Source of the DNA: Ochromonadaceae sp. CCMP2298 | Lineage: Eukaryota > Sar > Synurophyceae > Ochromonadales > Ochromonadaceae | DNA length: 18,167 nt | Direction of reading: 5' to 3' | Assembly (NCBI GenBank): GCA_026770595.1 | Contig: MU633976.1 | Coordinates: 1 to 18,167, forward strand | Shown: one piece after another, positions 7,891 to 17,343 of the stretch | Numbering within the stretch: position 1 is the first letter of the stretch | How the letters are laid out: the number at the start of each line of letters is the position of its first letter | Translations under genes and position numbers: made by a program | The notes under the pieces: model-generated | Database searches by the model: none | Seen by the model: only the letters and a program-made list of their open reading frames with translations | Told to the model about the DNA's origin: nothing

Positions 7891-8874
7891 CTAGTTGAAG
7901 TTGGGTCTGTGCTTCTTGACCTCCACCTGCCCCGACGCGGAGAAGGCCGAGGCCGCGGCCTGCAGCTGCAGCACATCTTCCAGTGTGAACTTCTTCCCGC
8001 TGATGGGACAGGTGAGCGTAGGCAGGGCTAGTTCCCTGTACACCTGCTGGATCATCAAAGCCCCCGTGGTGCGGATAAGTACCACCTGCTGGGTGGTGAT
8101 GGTCTTGCGGGACACAGGGCAGACGAACTTCGTAGTCGCTCTCTCCGTGCCCTCACATTCCCTGATCAGCTCCAGGGGCAGCAGGTCCTTCGCGCGCAGG
8201 GGGCGGCCTGAGAAGGGGCTGGGGGGTCTTTTGGGGGGGTCGGTGAGCGCGGCTGCTGGTGCCTGGGGGGTGAACTGGGGCACCCAGGGGGACACGCGGC
8301 TGAGAGCTGCGGTGCGCTCTTCTCTGGTGGTGTCGTCGATAATGCGTGTGCGGGTGGCCAGATAGCCTGGTGCGGAGGAGGCGGGTGCGGGGTTGGCCTT
8401 GGCGCTGGAGGAGGAGACTACGAGTGCTGTGGAGGAGCCGCGCAGGACTGAGTGCATCGGCGCGTCCTCTACAGATGAAGAGGCGTTGACTTCGTCGGCC
8501 TTTCTCTTCAAAGTGCTCTTCACTCCATTGTGTGTCTCAATAAAGGCCTCGATTGAGCGCTCCTGCGCCTTCTGCTGCGCCTCCTCCAGCGCCCTCTGCT
8601 CGCGCGCCTGCTGTGCGTCGAAGGCCTGCTTTTGCTTCTTGAGCTCCTGCTGCTTGCTGATGAGATACTCCAGGATGAACTCGCGGCTGTAGATACGCCC
8701 GCTAGGGCTCACCACTGGGTCCTCCGCGGGACGCAGGGAGAGTGCGCAGTAGCCGAAGGGCAATTGCGAGTCTGTGCCCAGGCGCTCCTTGACTGTACCG
8801 AGGCCCGCCCTCCTCTTCTCTTCGTATGTGTAGTGATGTTTCGCACCTGCGTTCTTCGAGTGCCGCGCCGGCAT
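7891..8874 (-). CDS. NOSIP: NOSIP-like split U-box E3 ubiquitin ligase
   Basis: NOSIP is a nuclear and cytoplasmic U-box ubiquitin ligase that is also found with spliceosomes in animals. This intronless gene encodes 327 residues, against about 300 in human. The N-terminus (ARHSKN, then YTYEEKRR, 3-22) matches the family. The first U-box half spans about 40-72 (FGYCALSLRP, EDPVVSPSGRIYSREFILEY). A charged, probably coiled-coil helix rich in Gln, Glu and Lys runs over 74-110, with a basic KRK at 123-125. The family motif WVPQFTP is at 197-203, followed by PSPFSGRPLRAKDL (218-231). The second U-box half is at 250-300 (CPVSRKTI, CPISGKKF) and FSASGQVEVKKHRP ends the protein. The ATG at 8874 is used. 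The frame is open 8 codons further upstream but only to a TTG. Confidence 0.93.
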   Translation of the reverse strand: MPARHSKNAGAKHHYTYEEKRRAGLGTVKERLGTDSQLPFGYCALSLRPAEDPVVSPSGRIYSREFILEYLISKQQELKKQKQAFDAQQAREQRALEEAQQKAQERSIEAFIETHNGVKSTLKRKADEVNASSSVEDAPMHSVLRGSSTALVVSSSSAKANPAPASSAPGYLATRTRIIDDTTREERTAALSRVSPWVPQFTPQAPAAALTDPPKRPPSPFSGRPLRAKDLLPLELIRECEGTERATTKFVCPVSRKTITTQQVVLIRTTGALMIQQVYRELALPTLTCPISGKKFTLEDVLQLQAAASAFSASGQVEVKKHRPNFN

Positions 8875-9378
8875 GGTGAACGTGGGGTTGGCGCACAACG
8901 ATTGAACAACTGATCCCTCTCCACTGAGCAGAGCAGTGACTGCGGCAGTAAACTAATGCGACGTGATTGTTCGATTGTGCCGGGGCAAAACCTGTCACTC
9001 AGAGAGGAGAATCTTGGGGGAATTGGGGAATTATGCATGTGCTTTACAATTTTATAAAAAATATAAATAAAGAAATGAGGGGATTCAATAGTTTACGATT
9101 ATCTGTTTACACCAGGGATGATCATCATCAGAAAGAGAAGTGAATGGTGTAATGCACTGCTCTTCCTATGATATACATATACCCCTACATGCTACATGAG
9201 TATTGAAGCACTAGGCCTCAAGACTTCTGATGCTGATGGTATCTGTTTCGCAACACAGCTGGGAATCCCGCTGTGCTCGTATCATACAAATGCGAGATTG
9301 TATTGCAACGGGTTATTCTGTTCGCGACCACCTAAATTCGTAGAGCCGAAGGGTAGAGCCGCAGAGACGTAAAGCCTT
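8875..9378. promoter_or_regulatory. Region between the NOSIP start and the CD36-like stop
   Basis: Both flanking genes are on the minus strand, so these 504 bp hold the NOSIP promoter and leader and the CD36-like 3' untranslated region. TGTAA on the minus strand occurs at 9107-9111 and 9044-9048, 268 to 331 bases after the CD36-like stop. The stretch 9045-9080 is very A/T-rich. It also contains AATTATGCATGTGC (9029-9042), which recurs at 14005-14018. No coding sequence is recognisable. Confidence 0.5.
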
Positions 9379-12055
9379 CTAACTGAGCAGCGGCTCCGAG
9401 GCCCTCTCCAGCAGCAGGTCGTGCGCCCGTGCGTCCTCCTCCTCGTACTGGCTGATATCCCTTGAGAGAGAGCCAGAGCGCGCCGCGCGCGAGTTCCTCT
9501 TCAGTATCGCGGGAGTATCCCAGCCTCCCAGCTTGTCCCGGTTTGCGTTGTAAGCTACTGCGAGAAGTGCGGCCCCGCATACGGCGGAGGCCACCAGGCT
9601 CCAAAAGCGCATCTGGTCCGCCGCCGTGTCCAGAATGAACAGCCCGTTGGAGAGATCTTCGGCGTCGCTGTCTGGCAGGTAGAAGTGCTCGTCGGCCCAT
9701 GCGTAGGGGAAGAAGACCCCCCCGTCGTACATCTGCCAGTCCGCGGGTGCGTTGAAGCACGTGAGCAATTCCGTGGCGAGAGTCAGGTTGCAGCTGAGGT
9801 CCGTGATGGGAGAGGTGTCTACGCCGAACTGGTGCAGCAGGTCCAGTGTATCACTCATATTGGCGCAGATTGAGTTGGCCTCCTGGATGGAGTCGGGCCT
9901 CGTACTGGGCAGCAGGTGGTCGACCATCTGATACACCAATTGCAGTTTCTTCTGGGCGCCCGCGAGCAGCCCCGTCTGGGGCTCTATGTCCAGGAACGAC
10001 TCATGGATCGACGCTTGCGGGTTGAGCCCCTCCACGGCCGCCACCAGCCTCGGATCGCCGTTGAGGAAGTGCGGGAAGGAGACGAACACAGGCAGACCTG
10101 CGGCCAGGGTGGTGTTCTCCATACCTGAGGGAGCGAAGTTGTAGTAGTCGGTGTTCTCGGGGTTGGCGGTGGAGTTGAGCAGGTCCTTGGCCTGGATCGT
10201 GTAGCGCTTCAAAGGCACGCCGGCCCAGTCCACGTCGTCTACGTGCTCCAGGAAGACGGAGCGGTAGATGTCCGAGATGAAGACGGCCAGCTTCTCGGTA
10301 GTTACGGGGCGCCCGAAGGACATGGCGTCTGTGCCGGCCACGCGGTTGGCCCAGTCGCCCCTGAAGGGCTGCACGTACCCCTTGGCGGCTGCCTGCTCGT
10401 TCGTCCAGGTGAGATCAAAGAACTCGCAGGCGGGGAACTGCTCCCCCTGCATGTACTGAGAGGGATCCTGGGAATCCATCGGCGCCACGCAGGCCCACAT
10501 TTGGTCCATGCCCTCGTAGTGCACGTACTGACCCACCTGGTTGATGTTGTCTAGTCCAGTCTTGAAGGTGTCGGGTGCGCGGCGTCTGCGCGTCTCCTCG
10601 ATAGATGACCAGTTCGTAGACCCGCCGGGTACGGCTGTGTTCCAGGGGGGGAGGGCCTTGCCGGTCTTGGCCGCCACCACGTTGAGCAGGCCCTGCACCT
10701 CCACCAGAATGGGGTCGTTGAGCCACCCGAACCAAGCCTCGTAGGGCTTCACTGCACGGAAAGGAGACAACCCCGAGGGCGCCTTGCACATCAGCGTCTT
10801 CAGAAGCAGATCACCGGGCTTGGCCTCTCCCACGAACGAGTAGAGGGAGCCGAAGAACGCCTGCACCGACTCGTTCGTGGCCACCATCTTGGCCTCCAAC
10901 TTGGCCTTGATGTTCTTGGGAATCCTGTCGTCGTCGATCTGCGCGTAGAGGGAGCTCAGCTCGGCCTCGATCTGGGTCTCGACTGCCTTGAGCTTGTCCT
11001 GTGCGTGTTGAGGGAGAGGAGAGAGGGAGAGAGGGAGGTGGGTTACAATTGGGGCACGGTGTGAGCGGGACAGTTAACACAGCACAGTACACAGCACAGT
11101 ATACACGCAGTACACAGCACAGTAAACACACAGTGTACACACAGCAAGTAACTCACATCCACCAGCGCATCCAGCAGCACATCCGCGGACAAAGGGATGC
11201 TCCCCAGCAGGTACTCGAACCCTATCACCGTCGCATAGGGCAGCATCAAATCGTCCTCCCTAGACAGACCCGCACCCATCCTCGAATCGTCCCAGAGGTA
11301 GTACTTCTGAGCGTTGTAGGTGACGGTGTCCCCGCCGTCCGACCAGGAGATGTCGAATTTGACGTAGTACTCCTGGAAGGCGTAGGGCCCCCTCTGCACT
11401 AGCTTTGGGCGCTGGCCAGTCAACACCTCGGCCACGTTCTGCACGTCGAAGAAGTACAGGTCGTAGTGGATGACCACGTGCTGCAGGGCGGAGGGCGGGT
11501 GTGCGGGGTGTAGGGTGTAGAGGGGCGGATAGGGGGTGGGGCGGATAGAGGTGGTGAGGTAAGAAGAGAATCGAAAGGGTGCGGCGATGTGCACACGCGG
11601 ATGGACAATGGGGAAAATAACCAATACAGGGTCCATGTTATGTGAGCATGTTACGTGATGTTACTCACGTCAGCTCCGGGGGACTCGACGTTATTCTGCC
11701 AGGCATCGTAGTTGGGCGCCTGCTCGTTGTCGATCACCACCTGGTCGTCTATGAAGTAGTCTCCCAGCCTGTACAGCAGGATGGGACCGATCACCGCCAC
11801 GAACAGGCAGAACATCATCATGGAGAATAATCCACAGTACAGCGCGTGCCTCCTGTTCTTGAACCTGCCGCAAGTCACCGGGCCCGTTTTTGTTTTTGTG
11901 CACAGCTTGTAAAAGCATTCCGAGCTCCGGATCGATTCATCGTTCAGAGCAGCGGACGGATCCAGCCCGGTGACAGAATGCCCCTCGCCCTCGCTATTTA
12001 GAAGCATATCCTCCGCGGAAAGACCAGACTTGGAGGAATTGTTTGATCCTGACAT
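9379..12055 (-). CDS. CD36/LIMP-2 family scavenger receptor-like membrane protein
   Basis: Members bind or transport lipids, lipoproteins or lysosomal enzymes and have two membrane spans, short cytosolic ends and a large lumenal or extracellular domain. Three exons (12055-11669, 11480-11157, 10998-9379) join in phase 0 to 776 residues, longer than the usual 470-520. Membrane segments lie at about 71-95 and 703-720. Family motifs include YFFDVQN near 138-144, GPYAF (160-164), FKTG (382-385), PVFVSFPHFL (540-549) and DIEPQTG (574-580). Several N-glycosylation sequons, such as NST, NTT, NMS and NLT, sit in the large domain. Extra length comes from the ~70-residue N-terminal tail, a helical insert at about 238-280, and a 56-residue C-terminal tail with an acidic stretch and leucine pairs (DLLL, EPLL), which may be a sorting signal but does not fit the strict acidic dileucine pattern. 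Introns are 188 bp (11481-11668) and 158 bp (10999-11156), both starting GTGAGT and ending CTGCAG or CACAG. Confidence 0.93.
11065..11150. repeat. Imperfect ACAGCACAGTAC repeats inside CD36-like intron 2
   Basis: Imperfect copies of CACAGCACAGTA or CACACAGTGTA, about 12-20 bases long, cover more than half of this 158-bp intron. The repeat lies wholly inside the intron and is not seen elsewhere in the window. Confidence 0.8.
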
Positions 12056-12945
12056 GGCTGCTGACGTGAATTAAAACAATCGCTCTGAACTCGGACGGCC
12101 TCCCCTCGGCTCGCCGGTCCTCGATGGTCGAACAAGGGCGAACTATGCCCAACCCACAGAAAAATGTGGCAGTCGAGAGAAACTATTGGACACTGGAAGA
12201 GGGCAACAAGAGGCACCTCTCAAAATAGGAGAGAGGAAGAGGGCAGAATTCGGGACTTGAAGCAAGTTTTGGATATTGACCGGTAAAGTATCCGGAAATT
12301 GAGCAAATCCGCCGGAATCGGCTCCCACGTCAGCGGACGCCACTCGATGCCAGGATTAAAGATTGGAGGCTGGCGATAGTCTCATTTGGGCTCTTGGAGT
12401 CGATTGTGGCTGCCCTAGAAGCGCTTGGATCGAAGATCTACGGCACTCAAGATCTGGAGATGGCTCTCTGGCAGGTGGTTATATGGCAGGTTCGACATGT
12501 CAATATAATCATAATGTACATGCAAACAGGTCTAACGAGCTTTCATGGCTCTTGGAATCGATTCTAGGCTCGTAAGGATTAGTTAGTAGAAAGTTATAGA
12601 ATAACCGCCGTAATATATTGCAAACGAATAGGGAATCCCGGATGAATATTCCCAGCTTGGCGGCGGATTCGGCTTTAAAAACCCAACCGGAAGCTGAGGC
12701 TGTCATGGTCGCAAAACCCACGCTCCAAGCGCTGCAAATTGGGAGATGAATCTTCACGAGAAAAGCTGGGATATTGAATCTGAGACAGGTCTCTGCAGCA
12801 TTCTTAACAATTCAACCACCTGGCGTTGGGCGTTGGGCGTTGGGCGTTGAGCGTTGGGCATTGCACTTCATCATTCTCTTCATGGCAAGTCATTCATTCG
12901 ATTTCGAATTCAGATCCTAACAAGCATCGAGCAATAGAAACGAGC
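12056..12945. promoter_or_regulatory. Divergent region between the CD36-like gene and the phosphodiesterase gene
   Basis: These 890 bp should hold both promoters and leaders. They contain a 17-bp direct repeat with one mismatch (GGCTCTTGGARTCGATT at 12389-12405 and 12547-12563) and a 7-bp tandem array at 12823-12864. Open frames at 12143-12343 (minus) and 12363-12575 (plus) lack ATG starts and recognisable domains. I see no gene. Confidence 0.55.
12823..12864 (+). repeat. 7-bp tandem array, unit GCGTTGG
   Basis: Six head-to-tail units of GCGTTGG are present. The fourth is GCGTTGA and the sixth GCATTGC. The array ends 81 bases before the phosphodiesterase start codon, so it lies in its leader or core promoter. 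Confidence 0.93.
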
Positions 12946-13878
12946 ATGTTGGCAAAGACTGCAGTCAAGTGGCCCTTCCCGAGAGTGTTCGTGCACAGGT
13001 GCGTAAGAGTCGCAACTGACAAATCCTCACCATACACCCAATAACACCCACTCGCACACCCACATCCACCACCCCATCAATCCTACAGAGGCGGAGGAAA
13101 CCTTGGTCCCGAGAACACTCTGTCCGCCATCCGGACCACGCAGCTACACAACATCGCTGCTGTCGAGTTCGACGTGATGCTCTCCAGTGATCGGATTCCC
13201 ATGCTTATGCACGACGACGTACTGACACGGACAGCTATCAACCCCGCCCTGGCTGGCCTGATGCTGAGCTCCCTCACTGCCAAGGAGCTGTCGGGTGTGG
13301 ACGTAGGCAGCTACTTCAAGCCAGAGCTGAGCGACGTGCTCATCCCCACCTTCGAGGAGGTGCTCAAGCACTGCCTGGCCAACAAGGTCTTCATGAATAT
13401 CGAGATCAAGCCCACACCGGGCTTCGAGATGACGACTGGCATCGTGGTAGGCGAGCTGGTGATGAAGTACGCCGATAGGCTGAAACAGGCCGGCGTCACG
13501 CCCCTCTTCTCCTCCTTCTCCTTCGAGGCGCTCAAGGCCGCCAAGGAGGCGGCGCCGTCAATTCCCAGGGGATTCCTCATCCACGAGCCACTGGGGGAGG
13601 TGCCCAACTGGCAGGCACGTGTGCGGGAATTAGGCGCTATTAGCGTGAACACCAACGCCAGACACCTGACCCGGGCGCAGGTGCAGGAGATCTCCGACCT
13701 GGGCTGCGCCACCTTCTGCTACACAGTGAACGATTTGGCCAAGGCAGACGAGCTGTTGAGCTGGGGGGTGTCGTGTCTGTGCACGGACGAGACGGTGGCA
13801 TTCAGGGACCTGGCCTTCGAGCTGGCCGGCAAGTCCAAGGTGGGGGTCTTCAGCCAGCCCCAGCTCTTGGAGCAGTGA
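12946..13878 (+). CDS. Glycerophosphodiester phosphodiesterase (GDPD family)
   Basis: GDPD enzymes hydrolyse glycerophosphodiesters from deacylated phospholipids to glycerol-3-phosphate and an alcohol. Two exons (12946-12998 and 13089-13878) give 280 residues, the size of compact bacterial-type UgpQ enzymes. The 90-bp intron (GTGCGT to CTACAG, phase 2) interrupts the Arg codon of the HRG motif. Catalytic and metal-binding residues are visible: His17-Arg18-Gly19, Glu26-Asn27-Thr28, Glu44 and Asp46 in EFDV, His59-Asp60 in MLMHDD, and Glu123 and Lys125 in NIEIKP. The late YTVND motif is also present. There is no signal peptide or membrane segment, so a soluble intracellular enzyme is most likely. 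Exon 1 contributes only 17 codons and two bases, and its ATG at 12946 is the only one that joins in frame close to the HRG motif. Substrate preference cannot be read from the sequence. Confidence 0.93.
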
Positions 13879-14154
13879 AACAGTCAGAAGAGTTTTTTTT
13901 AAACTGAAGATATTGCATATTTGCATATAGAGACAGCGGGGAATTAATGCGCTAACGAGACTTTCGATATACGTTCTCATTTTCTTACAACAAAAAAAGA
14001 GATAAATTATGCATGTGCCGTGCCTCCAGACAGAGACAAGTCTGGTCATCAGCAGCGTTGCGGCAGATGGCAGCGCCTCACTATCCTACAAGTACTCTAC
14101 ACCCTATATACACCCTATATACACCTTCCCACCAACCCTACTACCCACCCCCCT
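13879..14154. other. Convergent intergenic region, GDPD and SLC13-type 3' ends
   Basis: The 276 bp between the two stop codons hold an 8-T run (about 13892-13899), two TTGCATAT copies (13913-13928), a minus-strand TGTAA (13985-13989) that could serve the transporter, the 14-mer shared with 9029-9042, and a short repeat CACCCTATATA (about 14099-14122). I see no gene. Confidence 0.5.
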
Positions 14155-17100
14155 CTAAAAAGGGAACACCAGCGGCAGCAGCAGGCAGGCCACAGAGATG
14201 TAGAGGATGTTGAGCGGCGCGCCGAATTTGAAGAAGTCGGCGAAGGTGTATCCCCCAGGCCCCCACACCATGGTGTTGGTCTGGTAGCCGATGGGCGTCA
14301 TGAGGGCGACAGAGGCGCTGTACAGGACCGCCATGGCGAAGGGCTTGTAGCTGACCTGTAAGGAAATATAGTTGTGGATGGATATAGTTGTTAAAATAGG
14401 ATGTAGCTGCACAGGATGAAAGTAAGTGATATAAAATAAAGCCCTCGTACCTGCAGTGAGTCAGCGATGCTGAGGGCGATGGGGATGGCTAGAGCTGCTG
14501 CTGCGTTGTTGGTGACGATGTTGGTGAGCACCTAGATAGTGTAAAGTGTGTGTGGGTAGTGTTATGTGTAGTGTTATGTGTAGTGTTATGTTTAGTGTTA
14601 TGTATAGTGTGAGTGCTATGAGAAGAACATACGTACATATACATACATACACATACCATGGTGATAGTGGCGACGAGGAAGAGCGCGCCCAGGGGGGAGA
14701 GCTCCTGCTGCTGCACGAAGGAGGCGATGTAATGTGCCAGACCGGAGGTGGACACGGACTGAGGGTGTGCGTGAGGGGTGTGGGGGTATGAAAGGTGTAG
14801 GGGAGGGGGGGATATGAGGGGTTACAGATATACGAACAACCCGAATATAGGGTGAGGGGGGTGCTTGGGTGAGGGGGGGTGCAGTGTACCTTAGCGAATC
14901 CCAGAGATGCGCCGATCAGTGTGAGCAGATGGAAGTCTACCGAGTTCAGCGCCTCCGAGGGCGACACCCAGCCCCCCATCACCATGACAATCATCGCAGT
15001 GAGAACGATCTGCGCGCCATCCAGGGTCAGCACGATGAGCAGGATCAGCATCACCAGGAACACCCCAGTCCCGCCGTAGTCGTACCACTGCACCTCCTTC
15101 TCTATCTGGCCCACACAGGAGACCACGAAGAAGTCCTTCCCGTGGTCGGACACGAGCTTCTCGTACGCCTCCGTGGGCGCCACCATCATCACCAAGTCAC
15201 CCGCGCACAGCTGGTCTCGCGCCATCTCCACGCCCTGCAGTCGGTTCCAGCCCGCGACGCCCGAGTCTACATTGCTATCCTCGTCGTTGTGCTTCACATT
15301 CCTGGCTGCTACCACTGCTGCACCGTAGTGCTTACCGAAGCCGCTACCCTGCAGAGACTTTCCGATAAAGGGGTTTCGGTCGGATAGAACCACCTATGTT
15401 GAGAAGATTGTAAAGTGTAAGAAAGTCAGGAGGATGGGAGAAGTCAGGAGAGAGTTAATAAGTGGGAGGGAATTGATAAGAATAAGACAGAGGGTCTACT
15501 TCGACATAGTTCATGAACATAATCCACTCACCTCCACCAGGTCGGTGCCAAACCCCGCCAAGTCGTACACGTTACCATCCAGGATCTTTAGCCCCTTCAA
15601 TGACTCCTTTTTGCCGATGCGGGAGAGCAGGTCTCGGCTGTCCATTGTCAGGAAGACGATGTCGCCTTTCTGGATGGCCTCCCTCTCGGGTACGGGGAAT
15701 ACGTCCACGTACTGCCGGCTGGAGGAGAAGTGGCTGCGGGTCACCTAGGGGGGGGTAGTGGACAGAAGACATTAATCACTAAGAGTAACATAAGAGCATA
15801 TCAGAGTAACATATATAAAAGTAACATATAAGAGTAACTACCAATTACAAATACTGCAGTGATAAGACGACAGCATTACTGTGGGGCAGTAGTAGGATAC
15901 CAGCACAGCAGCACAGGAGGATAGTATACAAATAAGCGTAAGTATAAGCATAAGCATACCTCAATCACGTAAGAATCGTGCTTATTTTCCAAATCGTGCT
16001 TATTTTCCTCATCCTCTAAGATCGGGGGCAAAGGAGGCAAAGGGTCAGGGCCCTCCCACAGATGCATCTTCTTCCGGATGTAGGCCTTATCCACACGCAG
16101 ACTACCCGCGGCGTCTACTTTGGGGGATGTGTTAGCAGTAGGGGGTGGGGGGACCTGGTATTTTGCTGCCCCCATCGCCCCCATCTCCACTAGATTGTCT
16201 GTACTGGTACTGGGGGTGTGACTTAGCTTTGTCAGGAACTCGGCACTGACCGACTCTAGGCGGCGTCTGATCTTTATCAGGCTGTCCTTGGAAGTCCCGA
16301 TACTGTCCATAAGTTCCTCTACTGGGAGAGACACGTAGGGGGAGTCGTCGGTCACCTAGGGGTAAGGGTATAAGTGTAGGTATAAGTATATGTACAGGTG
16401 TAGGTGTAGGTGTAGGTGTAAGTATATGTACAGGTGTAGGTGTAGGTGTAAGTGTAGGTGTAGTAATAGGTAGATGTATATGTAAGGGGGGTCACCTCTA
16501 GCTCCGCCACCATCTCCTTCGTGTGGTCCCTGATCTTCCTGAACAGACCACCCTTGTCCGCAGGCAGCACATAGGGGGGCACGAAGGTAATGTAGAGCAG
16601 CGCCAGGCAGGCCAGAGGCAGACCTATGTACCCTGGTTCGAAGAAGGAGAAGGGCTCTCGGCCGTCATACTCCAGCAGGCCGTTCACCACCAGGTTGGTG
16701 GATGTCCCGATGATGGTCAGCACACCGCCGAAGATGGAGGCGAAACTCATGGGCATCAGGAACTGCGAGGGCGCGTAGCCCTTGGACCGCGCCCAGTCCC
16801 TGATTATGGGGATGAGCATGAAGACCACGGGGGTGTTGTTGAAGAAGGCGGATATGACGATGGTCACTGCGGACATTTTGAGCAAGCCCATGGTTCTGTC
16901 TGAGTCGCCGAAGACCTTCAAGGTGATGCGCTCGATCAGGTGGCTCTTCTCTACCCCCGCCGCTACGACAAAAAGAGCACCCACCATTATCATGCTGGGG
17001 TTGGAGAAGCCGGAGAGGGCCTGCTCGGTGTTGAGGATGCCTATGTCCCACACAGCCACCAGGGAGGCCAGCATGATGAGGTAAGCGGGGGCGACCTGAG

Positions 17101-17343
17101 TGTGTATGTATGGATGCATGTAGTGGAGGAGAACAAGATGAGATAGATTCAAACTAGTGAAGATATTAGCAGCTGACAGAGGGAAGATCCTGGTGCACTC
17201 TCAAGAACGATAGGATATGTGAAAGGGTGACAGGGTAACAGGGTGATGGCATCGGTGTGACGGACGCTCACCTCCAAGAATAGAGCCAGGAGCATGAAGA
17301 ACAGAATGAGCGTGACCACAACGGCCTCCCAGACTGATGCCAT
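14155..17343 (-). CDS. SLC13/SAC1-like sodium-sulfate or anion transporter with central RCK (TrkA_C) domain
   Basis: Transporters of this class move sulfate or related anions with sodium. Algal SLT/SAC1 proteins share the layout of membrane halves around cytosolic TrkA_C domains. Eight exons (17343-17272, 17095-16496, 16355-15960, 15744-15532, 15393-14890, 14758-14657, 14531-14451, 14355-14155) join in phase 0 to 722 residues. The first membrane half (1 to about 200) carries SAFFNNTPVV (106-115) and IGTSTNLVVNG (153-163). A 330-residue cytosolic part follows. A clear TrkA_C domain lies at about 425-510 (DRNPFIGKSL, then CAGDLVMMVA). An earlier one around 353-410 keeps the end (KGDIVFLTM) but seems to lack its core. 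The second half (about 535-722) has VLTNIVTNNAAAALAIP (630-646) and GPGGYTFADFFKFGAP. Exon 3 is low-complexity and contains an 18-bp tandem duplication. Introns are 95-215 bp. Sulfate is the best-guess substrate; phosphate, silicate, arsenite or dicarboxylate are not excluded. Confidence 0.88.
14549..14611. repeat. 12-bp tandem repeat in transporter intron 6
   Basis: About five imperfect copies of TAGTGTTATGTG fill much of this 125-bp intron (14532-14656). The repeat does not extend into either exon. Confidence 0.85.
15764..15840. repeat. Imperfect AGAGTAACATATA repeat in transporter intron 3
   Basis: Four to five copies of a ~16-bp A/T-rich unit built on AGTAACATAT occur in this 215-bp intron (15745-15959). 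I checked the intron for a missing exon that could complete the shortened TrkA_C domain and found no convincing one. Confidence 0.75.
15974..16009 (-). repeat. 18-bp tandem duplication in transporter exon 3
   Basis: AATCGTGCTTATTTTCC occurs at 15974-15990 and again at 15992-16008 (plus-strand reading), making two 18-bp units. On the coding strand they encode ENKHDL and ENKHDS just before the shortened TrkA_C region. The near-identity of the copies suggests a recent event. Confidence 0.92.
16364..16480. repeat. GGTGTA minisatellite in transporter intron 2
   Basis: Hexamers GGTGTA, with AAGTATATGTACA interruptions, form two larger duplicated blocks of about 40 bp and fill most of the 140-bp intron (16356-16495). 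The intron is flanked on both sides by AG|GTGACC. Confidence 0.92.

Noticed and set aside
7895-8692. Plus-strand frames antisense to NOSIP
   Set aside because: They are Cys/Ser-rich shadows of the NOSIP coding strand.
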